This document shows, one piece after another, positions 50,451 through 59,553 of a stretch of 64,000 nt of DNA (positions within the stretch are counted from its first letter, which is position 1; every line of letters starts with the position of its first letter). The translations under genes and the position numbers were made by a program. The notes below the pieces were generated by a model that worked only from the letters and a program-made list of their open reading frames with translations, did no database searches and was not told where the DNA came from. Source of the DNA: Streptomyces sp. NBC_01264 (GTDB lineage Bacteria > Actinomycetota > Actinomycetes > Streptomycetales > Streptomycetaceae); the NCBI RefSeq assembly GCF_026340675.1, contig NZ_JAPEOX010000001.1, positions 682,001 to 746,000 of the forward strand, written 5' to 3'.

Positions 50451-51776
50451 TCAGAGCCAGGCGGGCCGGTCCGTCCCCCAGCGGGAGGGGCCCCGCTCCC
50501 AGCCGGGGCCACCGAGCGGCGAAGCCGCGTACCGCAGCGGCCCGTACCCCGATGCGCTCTCGCGCAGCCACGGCTCCGGGGTGTACCCCGGTACGGCGGC
50601 CCCGGCGCCCGGGACCTCGCGGACCAGCCATGACGCCGTCCCCGCCAGGGAGAACCGCAGGGCCTGCCCACCGCCCTCCGCGAGGGCCCGTAGGACTCCG
50701 GCGGCGGCCAGGTACCCCGTCCCGTGGTCCAGTGCCTGCGCGGGCAGCACCCCGGGGCCCTGCTCGTCCCCGCAGACCGCGGAGATCCCGTACCCCGCCT
50801 GCACCAGCGAGTCGAAGCCCCTGCGCCCCGCCCAGGGGCCCTGCCGGCCCCACGCGCACAGCTCGGCCACCACCAGGCCGGGCCGGCGCGCCAGCAGTTC
50901 CTCCGCGCCCAGTCCGTACCGCTCCAGCGCTCCCGGCCGGTATCCGCACATCACCACGTCCGCCCCGGCCAGCAGCCCGTCGAGGACCGTCCGGTCCCCC
51001 GTCTCCCCCAGGTCGAGGAGCGCGGACCGCTTCCCGAAGCCGGTGTCGGCGTACGCGTCGTCCGACTCGGGGAGTCCCGGGGAGTCGATCCGCAGCACGT
51101 CCGCGCCGAGCAGTCCGAGCGTCCGGGTGGCCACCGGCCCCGCGATGACCCGGGTCAGGTCGAGCACCCGTAGGCCCTCCAACGGCCGCCCGGTGCCTGC
51201 GGGGAGCGCTCCCAGGGGCCGCCCGCCCGCGCCCGGGCCGGTCCGTTCCACGAGGGGTTGCGGCGCGCCGTACTCGCGCGTCACGGCCACCGCCAGCCCG
51301 CCCGCCGCGTAGACCTCCTCCTGGACGTCCACGGCACGCCGCCCGGCGATCGCCGCGGCCACGCCCTCCCGGGTCCCGGCGCCGAGTACCCGTACCAACG
51401 CGGTTTCGTGGTGGGGGTAGTTGGCGTGCGTACGCACCCACCCGTCGGCGGCCCGCCAGAATCCCGACAGCGGCGCGAACGTCACGGGCGGCCGGCCGTC
51501 CACCAGCAGGTGGCGCTCGCTGACGAACGCCGTGGCCACGGCCCCCTCGTCGACCAGCAGCGGGGCCACGTCGTCCGCCCCGCCCCCGGCCCGTACGGCG
51601 GCCAGCTCGGCGGCGGCCAGCGCGCACGCGCCCACCGTGGCCCGCGCGAGTTCGCGCACGGGCAGCGGCCCGTCCCCCAGCCCGCTGGGCCCCTGGAAGC
51701 CGACCCGCTCCACCAGCTCCCCCGGGCCGCCCAAGGCGGCCCATGCCTGTCCGGTCCCACCGTCACGACTCGTCAT
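50451..51776 (-). CDS. CaiB/BaiF-type CoA transferase
   Basis: 441-residue family III CoA-transferase-like protein. The conserved stretch LRVLDLTRVIAGPVATRTLG and later VAELCAWGRQGPWAGRRGFD are family hallmarks. The N-terminal half is an additional, more divergent transferase-like region (FAPLSGFWRAADGWVRTHAN). The active-site Asp expected after GxxxLGxxGADV(x)I is in LRIDSPG. Substrate unknown. ATG 51776. Confidence 0.85.
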   Translation of the reverse strand: MTSRDGGTGQAWAALGGPGELVERVGFQGPSGLGDGPLPVRELARATVGACALAAAELAAVRAGGGADDVAPLLVDEGAVATAFVSERHLLVDGRPPVTFAPLSGFWRAADGWVRTHANYPHHETALVRVLGAGTREGVAAAIAGRRAVDVQEEVYAAGGLAVAVTREYGAPQPLVERTGPGAGGRPLGALPAGTGRPLEGLRVLDLTRVIAGPVATRTLGLLGADVLRIDSPGLPESDDAYADTGFGKRSALLDLGETGDRTVLDGLLAGADVVMCGYRPGALERYGLGAEELLARRPGLVVAELCAWGRQGPWAGRRGFDSLVQAGYGISAVCGDEQGPGVLPAQALDHGTGYLAAAGVLRALAEGGGQALRFSLAGTASWLVREVPGAGAAVPGYTPEPWLRESASGYGPLRYAASPLGGPGWERGPSRWGTDRPAWL

Positions 51777-52013
51777 GCCCCCATCCTGCCCGCCGCACCG
51801 CGGCGGCCGCGGTGCGGACCGCGACCCCGCCGGGCTTGGCGGGCTTGCCGGGTCCCCGATCGGGCGATGTAGCGCTCCAGGGCGTCTCGATTTCCCCCGT
51901 ACGGCGTTACACGACGCGGAACATGAACATCGCCTCGGCTGCCTCGTCTTCCGTCGCGGCGCAGCCGGCGCGTGCGGGCCGGGGGCGGCCGGTGGCCCGT
52001 ACGAGGGAGCACG

Positions 52014-52952
52014 ATGACCGACCCGACCGCGGTGGACACCTGGCGTGGAAGGCTTGCCGCACACTGCCGTGACGTGTGCGAGGCGCCCGCGTTCTCGCTC
52101 ACCGTTTTCGCGGTGATCCTCTTCAACGCCGCACTTCTGGGGGCCGAGACGTACAGCGGCCTCTCCTCCGAGTACAGCGGCCTGCTTTCGGCGACCGAGC
52201 GTTTCTGCGTGATCGCCTTCACCCTGGAGATGCTGATCCGGCTGGGCGCTCACGCCGACCGGCCGAAAGCTTTCTTCCAAGACCCTTGGAACGTCTTCGA
52301 CTTGCTCGTCGTCTCCTCGGCCTTCATCCCGTTCCTTCGGGAGAACACCACGCTCCTGCGACTGCTGCGGCTGGCGCGGGTCCTGCGGACCGCCCGGTTC
52401 ATGCCCCAGTTGCGGGTCCTGCTGGTGGCGGTGGGCCGCAGCCTGCCCGGTACCGTCAGCTTCCTGTTCGTGGGCGCGCTGATCGTCTACGTGTACGCGA
52501 TGGTCGGCTGGATCTGCTTCGCCCACCACGACCCGCAGCACTACGGGTCCATCGGCCGGGCGGCGCTGACCCTGTTCCTCCTGATGACGCTCGAAGGGCT
52601 CGGGGACGCGGTCCACGCGGGGCTGGCCATCTCCCCGCTGAGCCTCCTCTACTACGCCTCCTACGTGCTCTTCGGATCCTTCGTCCTGGTCAACGTGCTG
52701 ATCGGCGTGGTCCTCAACGCCCTGGAGGAGGCAAGGGAGATGGAGGAGGAGGCCGAGAAGGAGGAGAAGCGGGCCGCACTCCTGGCCACCCAGTCGCCGC
52801 CGGACGCGGCCGACGAGCTCCTGCTGCGGATCGCCGCGGTACGCAGCGCGCTGGACGACATGGAGACCCAGCTCGACACCGTGCACTCCACGTCGGCGGC
52901 GATGACGGTGTCCTCCGCGACGCCGGCCCACGCTTCGGCGGGCGCCCGCTAG
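52014..52952 (+). CDS. One-domain voltage-gated cation channel
   Basis: 312-residue membrane channel of the NaChBac type, working as a tetramer. S1-S4 span about 27-130. S4 has Arg at every third position (R116, R119, R122, R125, R128). S5 is about 147-170 and the pore helix leads into the filter TLEGL (192-196), where classical bacterial sodium channels have TLESW. S6 is about 212-236, followed by a Glu-rich coiled coil (EEAREMEEEAEKEEKR) for assembly. The altered filter may change ion selectivity or drug block. ATG 52014 with GAGGGAGC. Confidence 0.9.
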   Translation: MTDPTAVDTWRGRLAAHCRDVCEAPAFSLTVFAVILFNAALLGAETYSGLSSEYSGLLSATERFCVIAFTLEMLIRLGAHADRPKAFFQDPWNVFDLLVVSSAFIPFLRENTTLLRLLRLARVLRTARFMPQLRVLLVAVGRSLPGTVSFLFVGALIVYVYAMVGWICFAHHDPQHYGSIGRAALTLFLLMTLEGLGDAVHAGLAISPLSLLYYASYVLFGSFVLVNVLIGVVLNALEEAREMEEEAEKEEKRAALLATQSPPDAADELLLRIAAVRSALDDMETQLDTVHSTSAAMTVSSATPAHASAGAR

Positions 52953-52967
52953 GGCCGCACCCGAACC

Positions 52968-53000
52968 CCTCCGGCCGGTCGGCCACCGCCCGGCCGGAGG
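52968..53000. terminator. Terminator between channel and ACP genes
   Basis: Perfect 11-bp arms CCTCCGGCCGG / CCGGCCGGAGG with an 11-nt loop, between convergent stops. Confidence 0.75.
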
Positions 53001-53035
53001 TCGGCCGGCCAGGCGTGCGTGCCGGGAACTGCGCC

Positions 53036-53323
53036 TCAGCGAGCGGTGCGGCGCGCGTCGAGGACCGCGGCGAACTCGTCGAGGGTGAGGGCACGGAGCT
53101 CCTCCTCGTCGACCTTGATGCCCAGCCGCTCGTGAAGGGCGATCGCCAGCTCCACCACCATGAGCGAGTCGGTGACCAGATCCCGCATCAGGACACCGCC
53201 TTGAACCTCCTCCGCCGGGAATTCGAACATTTCAATGAGGATCGCACCGATCAGGTCGACCGAGGATTCTTCTGCGGAAGTGGTCACGGAAGTCATGGTG
53301 GTCGCAGAAGTCACAGAAGTCAT
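53036..53323 (-). CDS. Acyl carrier protein
   Basis: 95-residue ACP. The phosphopantetheine Ser is in TDSLMVVELAIALHERLG. The N-terminus is a Ser/Thr-rich extension (MTSVTSATTMTSV). ATG 53323 has GAGGGA upstream. It is divergent from a PlsC-type acyltransferase with 76 bp between starts, so it probably delivers an acyl chain to that enzyme or to a linked pathway. Not the housekeeping AcpP, which is acidic with a conserved DSLD start. Confidence 0.85.
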   Translation of the reverse strand: MTSVTSATTMTSVTTSAEESSVDLIGAILIEMFEFPAEEVQGGVLMRDLVTDSLMVVELAIALHERLGIKVDEEELRALTLDEFAAVLDARRTAR

Positions 53324-53399
53324 GGAATCCCTCATTTGCGGTAGTGCGGCCCCGTGCGTCAGGGTGGCGCCGATGGCCGGAGAATCAAGGAGAATACTC

Positions 53400-54182
53400 G
53401 TGTCGGAAAGCGTGACCGGTGTGCTCGAGGTGGGGTCCGCGGAACTCCGGTACGCGAGGGAGTGGCTCGGGGAAGCGGGCGAGGGCGTCTGGGACCGGCT
53501 GCTCGACTGGCTGATGGACGATTATTTCCGGCTCGACGTCACCGGGTGGGAAAACATTCCGGAGGAAGGGCCGGCCCTGTTCGTGGCCAACCATTCGGGG
53601 GCTTGGGGGCTCGACGCGTTCATCCTCGTCAAAGCACTCGCCCGCCATCTGGACCGCCCTTTGCGCGTACCGTCCGCCGCCCCCGTTTTCCGGTTTCCGG
53701 TCATTCGTTCGTACGCCCGGAAAGGCGGCGCCATTCCTCTCGATCCGACGCTCGGGCTGGAACATCTGACCGCCGGGGAACTCGTGGGCGTGTTTCCCGA
53801 GGGGACCTCCGGCCTGGAGAAGCCCTTCCGTGAGCGCTACCGGCTGCGCCCCTTCAGCCCCGGGTTCGCGGTGACCGCCATCCAGGCCGGCGCACCCGTC
53901 GTGCCGGTGTCCGTCGTCGGCGCCGAGGAGGCCTGCCCCAGGCTCGGCGAGATCCCGGCCCTGGCGCGCCTGTTCGACCTCCCCTACTTCCCGCTCACCC
54001 CGCTCTTCCCGCTGCCCGCGAAGTGGCTCATCACCGTGGGCGAGCCGATCCCCGCGCCGCCCCGGCCCGAGTCCTTCGCCGCCCGGTCGGCCGCCTCCCG
54101 GCGGCTGTGCGCCGAGGCCCAGGACGCGGTCCAGTCCCTGGTGGACAGGGAGCGGGCCAGGCGCGCGACGCCCTTCTGGTAG
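53400..54182 (+). CDS. PlsC-like lysophospholipid acyltransferase
   Basis: 260-residue 1-acyl-glycerol-phosphate acyltransferase family protein. The catalytic NHxxxxD motif is NHSGAWGLD; the acceptor-binding motif is FPEGTSGLEKPF. A later GAPVVPVSVVGAEE is motif IV-like. It transfers an acyl chain, perhaps from the divergent ACP, to a glycerophospholipid or other acceptor. GTG 53400 has AAGGAG 6-7 nt upstream. A weak amphipathic N-terminus gives peripheral membrane association. Confidence 0.88.
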   Translation: MSESVTGVLEVGSAELRYAREWLGEAGEGVWDRLLDWLMDDYFRLDVTGWENIPEEGPALFVANHSGAWGLDAFILVKALARHLDRPLRVPSAAPVFRFPVIRSYARKGGAIPLDPTLGLEHLTAGELVGVFPEGTSGLEKPFRERYRLRPFSPGFAVTAIQAGAPVVPVSVVGAEEACPRLGEIPALARLFDLPYFPLTPLFPLPAKWLITVGEPIPAPPRPESFAARSAASRRLCAEAQDAVQSLVDRERARRATPFW

Positions 54183-54213
54183 CCCCGCCGGGCCGGCGCC
54201 GACCGGCGATCGG

Positions 54214-54254
54214 CCGGGCCCCGTCCGGCCGAAGACCGCCCGGACGGGGCCCGG
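54214..54254. terminator. Bidirectional terminator, perfect 15-bp stem
   Basis: CCGGGCCCCGTCCGG / CCGGACGGGGCCCGG with an 11-nt loop, between PlsC-like and the convergent P450-like gene. Confidence 0.88.
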
Positions 54255-54262
54255 TTCACGTA

Positions 54263-55753
54263 TCAGTCCACCAGTCGGCGTGCGGCCCGGCCGACACCGT
54301 CGGCCGCGTGCGCGCACCGCTCCGCATGGTCCAGGAGGATCATGCGGAAGTCCTCCCCCGCCTCGTCCCGGTCCCAGCCGTCCGCCCCGGCGCAGGCCGC
54401 GAGGCTCTCCGCGTGCGCGGCCAGCCGCTCCGCACTGGCCCGCGCGAGGGCCCCGTACGCCCCGGGCGCGCAGCCGCGTACCGGAACCGGCACGGCTGAC
54501 GGGCTTCCGACCGTCACCCGCCCGTCGCCCGGCCCGCCGGGGAGTTCCGCGAGCGCCACGAGCAGCGAGCGCGGGTCGAGCCGGCCCGGCAGCCGGCCCG
54601 CGGTCAGGTGCGGGGAGACCACGAAGGGCCGGGCCGCCGCGGTGATCCCGCGTACAAGCTCCTCGGCGACGAGCACCGCGAGGCGGGTCGCCGCGCACCC
54701 TCCGGGTGCTCCGCACAGCGCAGACGGCCAGATGCCCGGGCCGTCGCCCTCCTTCGGTGGAGGGAGCCAGCCCGGCGCGCACAGGATCTCCGTGCCCGCG
54801 GCGATCCCGAGGCCTTCCCAGACGAACGGCGCCCGCACCCGGTGGACGGAGGCGGCCACCGGAGGGTAGTGCCGCAGCGCCCGGGCCACGGCCTCCTCCG
54901 GAGCGGCCGCCGGGTCCAGGGCGTGCAGGGCCAGGGCCTGCAGGACCGTCGCGGTGGCGGCCTCGGAGACGAGGGAGAGGGCGTGGGCGAGCGCCGCGAC
55001 CGCGGTGTCCGGGCAGGTGCCCGCCGCGACGAGGCGGCCGGCCAGCGAAGCGGGGTCGGGGCCCTCCAGGTAGCGGGCCGTCCGGCGCCGCAGGGCGGCC
55101 GTCAGGTCCGCGCGGGCGGCTCGGTTCTCCGCCGCCGCGGACCGGGCGACGATCGCGCTCAGCAGGGTGTCCTCGGCAGCCGCTTCGCCCGCCACCAGGC
55201 GCCGGCTCAGCCGCGCCATCACCTCGTACCAGCCCTGCCACTCCAGGGTGCCGTCCCCGCGCCGGCCCGCGACGGCCTCGTCCACGTCCCGGGCCACGAG
55301 GGCGGGCAGCCCGCCGTCCGCTGCGGCGACCTCCGAGGTCAACTCGGTGTGCGGGGAGAGCCCGTACCGGCGCCCGGCGGCCGTGAGCCCCGCGGCGGGC
55401 TCCAGCGCCCCCTCCTCGCCGGCCCGGACGAGGAGGGCCTCGCAGACCGCGGGGTTCAGCGGTACGAGGAACTCCCCGAAGGGGGTGCGCACCCGGACCG
55501 GGCGTCCGGAGCGGGCGCGCCGCAGGTGTTCCAGCAGGGACCGCGTCACCCCTTCGGGGCTCAGCAGGTCCAGGCCCAGCGCACGGGCCGCGGCATCGCT
55601 CCAGGGCAGCCGCCGGGCGACCATCGCGGCGCCGAGCACGGTGCTCTCCAGGGCCCAGGCGCTCTCGGGGGCGGGCGTCGCCCCTGGGGCTGAGGTCATC
55701 TCGGGGACGGGCACCATCTCGGGGGCGGGCATCGTCTCGGGGACGGGCATCAT
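54263..55753 (-). CDS. Degenerate cytochrome-P450-like protein
   Basis: About 496-residue protein that looks P450-like only in its C-terminal half. The K-helix region reads RALRHYPPV (291-299; the usual EALRLYPP, so the conserved Glu is Arg). The heme loop reads LCGAPGGCAATRLA (346-359), retaining Cys353 but losing the FxxG start and HxC His. The first 30 residues are a repeat of Pro-Val-Pro-Glu/Met type. It may have lost or changed catalysis. ATG 55753 has GGAGAA upstream and lies 17 nt after the lipase stop, so the two are one operon. Confidence 0.65.
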   Translation of the reverse strand: MMPVPETMPAPEMVPVPEMTSAPGATPAPESAWALESTVLGAAMVARRLPWSDAAARALGLDLLSPEGVTRSLLEHLRRARSGRPVRVRTPFGEFLVPLNPAVCEALLVRAGEEGALEPAAGLTAAGRRYGLSPHTELTSEVAAADGGLPALVARDVDEAVAGRRGDGTLEWQGWYEVMARLSRRLVAGEAAAEDTLLSAIVARSAAAENRAARADLTAALRRRTARYLEGPDPASLAGRLVAAGTCPDTAVAALAHALSLVSEAATATVLQALALHALDPAAAPEEAVARALRHYPPVAASVHRVRAPFVWEGLGIAAGTEILCAPGWLPPPKEGDGPGIWPSALCGAPGGCAATRLAVLVAEELVRGITAAARPFVVSPHLTAGRLPGRLDPRSLLVALAELPGGPGDGRVTVGSPSAVPVPVRGCAPGAYGALARASAERLAAHAESLAACAGADGWDRDEAGEDFRMILLDHAERCAHAADGVGRAARRLVD

Positions 55754-55770
55754 CTCGGCTTCTCCCGGGG

Positions 55771-57528
55771 TCACTTGTCGCGCAGCATGTAGGGCTGGTT
55801 GCCGACGATGCGGCCGTCGTAGGCGCCGATCAGCGCGTTGACCTTCTCCCGGTGGTGCGCCATGGGGCCGCGCAGGGTGTCCGAGTAGGCCTGTGGGGCG
55901 TGCGACAGGGGGTAGTCGTACGACTCGTCCAGCCAGGCCAGCTCGACCCAGCTGTCGGGGATGCCGTTGGGCGAGGCGGGCCCTCGTCCGTCGAGCATCG
56001 GGATCACGTCGTGCTTGTTGACCAGGCTGATCACCTGGGTGGTGTGGTCGGCGGGGCGCTTGCCGTCGATGGGCGAGCCCAGCGTGATCACGTGCGTGAC
56101 CTGGTAGCGGGAGGAGACCTCCACGTCGGCCGCGAGGTTCATCGCGGTCAGCCCGCCGAGGCTGTGCCCGACGAGCATGATCTCCGACCCGGCCGGCACC
56201 CCGGCCCGCAGCAGGAGCTTCCTTGCGGCGCGGGTGTACGTCGTATCGGTGCGCAGCAGCCCGTCGAACGCGCCCACCAGGTCCTGCGGGGTGCTGTTGC
56301 TCAGCAGGGCGAAGCTCGTTCCGGGCAGCAGCAGGACGTGGCGGACGGCGCCGTCGGTGCATTCGACGCGGCGCAGCAGGACCAGTCCGTGGTTGCCGAG
56401 GGCGCCGATGTCGGTGACGTAGCTGACGATGTCGTTGGCGGAGGTGGCCAGCACCTTGGCCAGGATGGAATCGGCCTCGGCCCGCTCGGCCCGGCCGGGG
56501 CCGGGATTGAGGTACTTCAGCAAGGTGCTCGGCAGTCCGAAGAACGGATCGGTGGTCGGCACCCCGCCGGCGAGCGTCACCCAGGAGAAGCCGTCGTTGA
56601 CGGGGTTCTCGTCGAGCAGGCTCAGCAGGGCCAGCAGCTCCATGATCACGGGACTCACGGTGGTGAGGGCCCGGGTGACCCCGAGGTGCTCAACGAGCGC
56701 GTACATGGCGCGCAGCGCCTCCAGCCGGTTCCCGGCCACCACGGCGTCGGTCAGCCGCCTGGCGAGCGGCGCGTCCAGGTTGGGGTGGTCGGAGGCGATC
56801 GCGCCGATCCGCAGGGCGAAGGCGTCCACGGCCAGGGCCACGGCGGCCGGCCTGCGGTACGTCACGATCCCGGCAAACCGGGCCAGTTCCCCGAGCAGCC
56901 CGCCGTGGGACCCGAAGCCGAGCCCCGACGGGCCGGCCAGCGCCCGGGCACAGGACACCGCCGTTCCGACGGCCCAGCCGGGGCGGCGCAGCGCCTCCAG
57001 CGCGAGGCGCCGGCTGCTGAGCGCGCCCGACAGCTCGGCGCCCGCCTGTTTCGCCGTGAGGGCGGCGTCCGCGAGCAGGACCGAGGCCGCGAGCAGCAGC
57101 TCGGGATCGGTGCGGGGCGGGGCCTCGGGAGACGGGGCCTCGGTGGACGGGGCCTTGGAGGACGGAGCCTTGGAGGACGGAGCCTTGGAGGACGGAGCCT
57201 TGGAGGACGGAGCCTTGGAGGACGGCTCCGGCCGGGCGGCTTCCGCGGGGTCGAAGACCGCTTCGGGGTCTGAGACCTGTCCGGGCTCGGGGGTTTGCGT
57301 GGGCTCCGAGGCCCGTAAGGGTGCGGCAGCCCCTGTCGTCTTCGTCGCGCCCTCGGCCTTCGCCGGCGCTGCCGACTCCACCGGCCCTGCCTCCACCGAC
57401 CCCGCCGCCTGCCCGGCCTCCGCGCGCCCGGACCCGCACGCGGTCCCGGCGGGGTCCGCGGGCGCCTCCGTGGACCCTGGCCCCGCGGGTGTCGAGCGAG
57501 CTGCCGTGTCCACCGCTGGTGCGGTCAC
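55771..57528 (-). CDS. Alpha/beta-fold lipase-like protein with KAPSS repeats
   Basis: 585-residue hydrolase. A disordered 140-residue N-terminal region includes five to six KAPSS repeats. A helical region follows, then a lipase fold whose nucleophile elbow is LVGHSLGGLTAMNL. An acid and His follow in NKHDVIPMLDG and YPLSHAPQAYS. There is no signal peptide, so it is probably cytoplasmic or membrane-associated. GTG 57528 follows GGGAGGTGGG. Operon with the P450-like gene and near the ACP/PlsC pair, so it may act on acyl esters made by them. Confidence 0.8.
   Translation of the reverse strand: MTAPAVDTAARSTPAGPGSTEAPADPAGTACGSGRAEAGQAAGSVEAGPVESAAPAKAEGATKTTGAAAPLRASEPTQTPEPGQVSDPEAVFDPAEAARPEPSSKAPSSKAPSSKAPSSKAPSSKAPSTEAPSPEAPPRTDPELLLAASVLLADAALTAKQAGAELSGALSSRRLALEALRRPGWAVGTAVSCARALAGPSGLGFGSHGGLLGELARFAGIVTYRRPAAVALAVDAFALRIGAIASDHPNLDAPLARRLTDAVVAGNRLEALRAMYALVEHLGVTRALTTVSPVIMELLALLSLLDENPVNDGFSWVTLAGGVPTTDPFFGLPSTLLKYLNPGPGRAERAEADSILAKVLATSANDIVSYVTDIGALGNHGLVLLRRVECTDGAVRHVLLLPGTSFALLSNSTPQDLVGAFDGLLRTDTTYTRAARKLLLRAGVPAGSEIMLVGHSLGGLTAMNLAADVEVSSRYQVTHVITLGSPIDGKRPADHTTQVISLVNKHDVIPMLDGRGPASPNGIPDSWVELAWLDESYDYPLSHAPQAYSDTLRGPMAHHREKVNALIGAYDGRIVGNQPYMLRDK
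57157..57225 (-). repeat. 15-bp tandem repeat encoding KAPSS
   Basis: Four perfect copies and one partial of GGAGGACGGAGCCTT, in frame within the lipase gene. Copies are identical, pointing to recent expansion. Confidence 0.9.
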
Positions 57529-57830
57529 GTTCCCACCTCCCGTGCCTGCGCAACGGCTTCGCCTGGTTCCGTTGCCCGAACGGACATGCTGGCACCGTGC
57601 TCGGTCCGTTCCGCGCGGCAATCCCCGGTCGCCGCGCGGCCCGCACCCGCGCCGTGGACGCGGTGAACCGCCGGATGCCCGTGGGGACCGTGGCCCTCGG
57701 GGCATCCGGCGGCTTGGCGGCACCCCCCGGGCCGCCGTTCATTCGGTGATCACCAAGGGATGATCTCCGCGCTCACGCGTTGACGCGGGCGCGGATCACA
57801 CCTGTACGGACCACCGGGTCTCGTCCCCCG
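57529..57830. other. Intergenic region upstream of the lipase gene
   Basis: About 300 bp between the lipase start and the carboxylesterase stop. Holds the lipase promoter and one hairpin (57668-57712). No coding frame is convincing. Confidence 0.5.
57668..57712 (-). terminator. Hairpin downstream of the carboxylesterase
   Basis: 13-bp perfect arms CCGCCGGATGCCC / GGGCATCCGGCGG around a 19-nt loop, positioned to end the minus-strand carboxylesterase transcript. Confidence 0.5.
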
Positions 57831-59486
57831 TCAGAGCGGTCGGGAGGGCTGGTCGCGCCAGAAGCCGCACTGGTGCGCGGCCTCGAAGGTCCGGTCGAGC
57901 CGGTCCCCCTTGGGTGCCAGGGTCAGTACCGTGCCGCCCGGTCCGGTCGCCGATCCGGTCCCCGGTCCGGTCGCCGGCCAGGCCGTCTGGCCCGGGACCG
58001 CGGGAACACCATGGCGGGCGAACGCTCCCCAGTAACGCTTCATCCGTGTCGCCAGGGCGACTTGGACGGCGGTGAGGGAGCGCTCCCCCATGGTGAAGTC
58101 GTGCAGGTAGGCGAGCTCGGCGCTGTGCGCGTTCGACTCGTCCAGGCCCGGGACCTGCGCCCCCGCCAGGGTCGGCGAATCGGGGTCATCGAACTCGTAG
58201 GCGAAGGTGGGCACTTGCCGGGCGAACGACTGCGCCGTCCGGGCGGTTTCGCAGGCGAAGGTCGAATCGGTCATGACCGCCGACAGTGCCAGGTACGGGG
58301 ATCCGTGCGCGGCGACCGGATAGCGGGCGAGGATCTCCGGTCCGGCCGCGCCGTAGCCCGCCAGGACCTGCCGCGCGTACTGCTCGGCAGTCAGGCCGGG
58401 CTGGGTCAGCGCGACGAAGAAGCGCGCCTCGGAGCGGGTGCTCCCGATCAGGACGGGGACCTTGTTCCAGGCCCCGGCCGCGATCGCGGCGGCCGGGTCC
58501 CGCGGGAGCAGCCCGTCGCCCGACGCGGGGCCCGAAGTGGCCCGCGTACGGGCCGCGTCCACCAGCGACTGCCCGGAAGCCGCCCGCAGGCAGGCCGCGA
58601 TGCCGGCCGGATCGGGACAGCCCGCGCTCGCGGCGAAGGCCCGCGCCTCGGACTCGGCCCGCGCCCCGTCGGGGGTACGCAGCAGCGTGCACGGCCCGCT
58701 CTGCAGCACGGCCCGGTGGAAGAGCCCGGCCGCGGACGGGGCGGCCAGCAGTCCGCAGACCGAACCCGCGCCCGCGGACTGGCCGGATACCGTGACCTTG
58801 CCCGGATCCCCGCCGAAGGCCGCGATGTTCTCCCTCGTCCAGCGCAGCGCCTGGATCTGGTCCATCAGCCCGAAGGAGCCGGAGCGCAGCGCGTTCTCCC
58901 GGCCCAGTTCGGGCAGGCCCAGGTAACCCAGCTGTCCGAGGCGGTAGTTGATGCTCACCACGACGGAGCCGGTCAGCTCCGCCATCGTGCGTCCACCGAA
59001 CTGCATGCCGGTGCCCTGGCTGTACGCGCCCCCGTGGATCCAGAGGATCACCGGCAGCCGGGCCCCGGCCCGGTCCCGGCCCGGCCGGTACAGGTCCAGG
59101 TACAGGCAGTCCTCACTGACGGCCGCAGGGTCGCTCAGCCCGAACGGCGAGAACTGCAGGCAGGCTGGGGCCTGTTCGACCGCTTCGCGCACTCCCCTCC
59201 AGCGCGGGGGCGGCTGCGGGGCGCGCAGCCGGTTCTCCCCGACCGGGGCGGCGGCGTAGGGGACGCCGAGGAACTCCTGTGCCCCGTCGTGGGCACGGCC
59301 GCGCAGCGCGCCCTGCGCGACGGAGACCACCGGGCGGGACGAGCCGTCCGGGACTCCAGCGGCGGATCTGCCGGGAGACGCGGCCGCCGGGAGCGCGGTC
59401 GCGATCAGCGCGGCGAGGCCGAGTACCGTGCCGAGTAAGGGTCTTGACGTGAGAAGCCGGGTGATCCGGTGCGAGGGCCGTGGCAT
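57831..59486 (-). CDS. Secreted type-B carboxylesterase
   Basis: 551-residue exported esterase. Signal peptide about 1-37 (LLGTVLGLAALIATALPAAA). Oxyanion motif WIHGGAYSQG, nucleophile VSGQSAGAGSV, Glu region IGSTRSEARFF, catalytic His near DESNAHSAEL. EDCLYLDLYRP is the classic type-B signature. Hydrolyses carboxylic esters outside the cell; substrate unknown. ATG 59486. Confidence 0.92.
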   Translation of the reverse strand: MPRPSHRITRLLTSRPLLGTVLGLAALIATALPAAASPGRSAAGVPDGSSRPVVSVAQGALRGRAHDGAQEFLGVPYAAAPVGENRLRAPQPPPRWRGVREAVEQAPACLQFSPFGLSDPAAVSEDCLYLDLYRPGRDRAGARLPVILWIHGGAYSQGTGMQFGGRTMAELTGSVVVSINYRLGQLGYLGLPELGRENALRSGSFGLMDQIQALRWTRENIAAFGGDPGKVTVSGQSAGAGSVCGLLAAPSAAGLFHRAVLQSGPCTLLRTPDGARAESEARAFAASAGCPDPAGIAACLRAASGQSLVDAARTRATSGPASGDGLLPRDPAAAIAAGAWNKVPVLIGSTRSEARFFVALTQPGLTAEQYARQVLAGYGAAGPEILARYPVAAHGSPYLALSAVMTDSTFACETARTAQSFARQVPTFAYEFDDPDSPTLAGAQVPGLDESNAHSAELAYLHDFTMGERSLTAVQVALATRMKRYWGAFARHGVPAVPGQTAWPATGPGTGSATGPGGTVLTLAPKGDRLDRTFEAAHQCGFWRDQPSRPL

Positions 59487-59553
59487 CCGTACTCCTGGGT
59501 TCGGGACGATCCGGGGGCGATCCGGGGGCGGGGCGATCCGCAGGTGGGGCGAT

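Noticed and set aside
44810..50671. A minus-strand frame of 1,953 codons running antisense through the protease gene
   Set aside because: Only the part to 47713 has LuxR/ATPase motifs. The rest is the GC3-driven mirror of the S1 protease, whose triad and repeats are clear on the plus strand.
48328..51312. Long plus-strand frame of about 994 codons overlapping the protease and antisense to the CoA transferase
   Set aside because: Arg/His-rich low-complexity translation with no domain; typical high-GC shadow frame.
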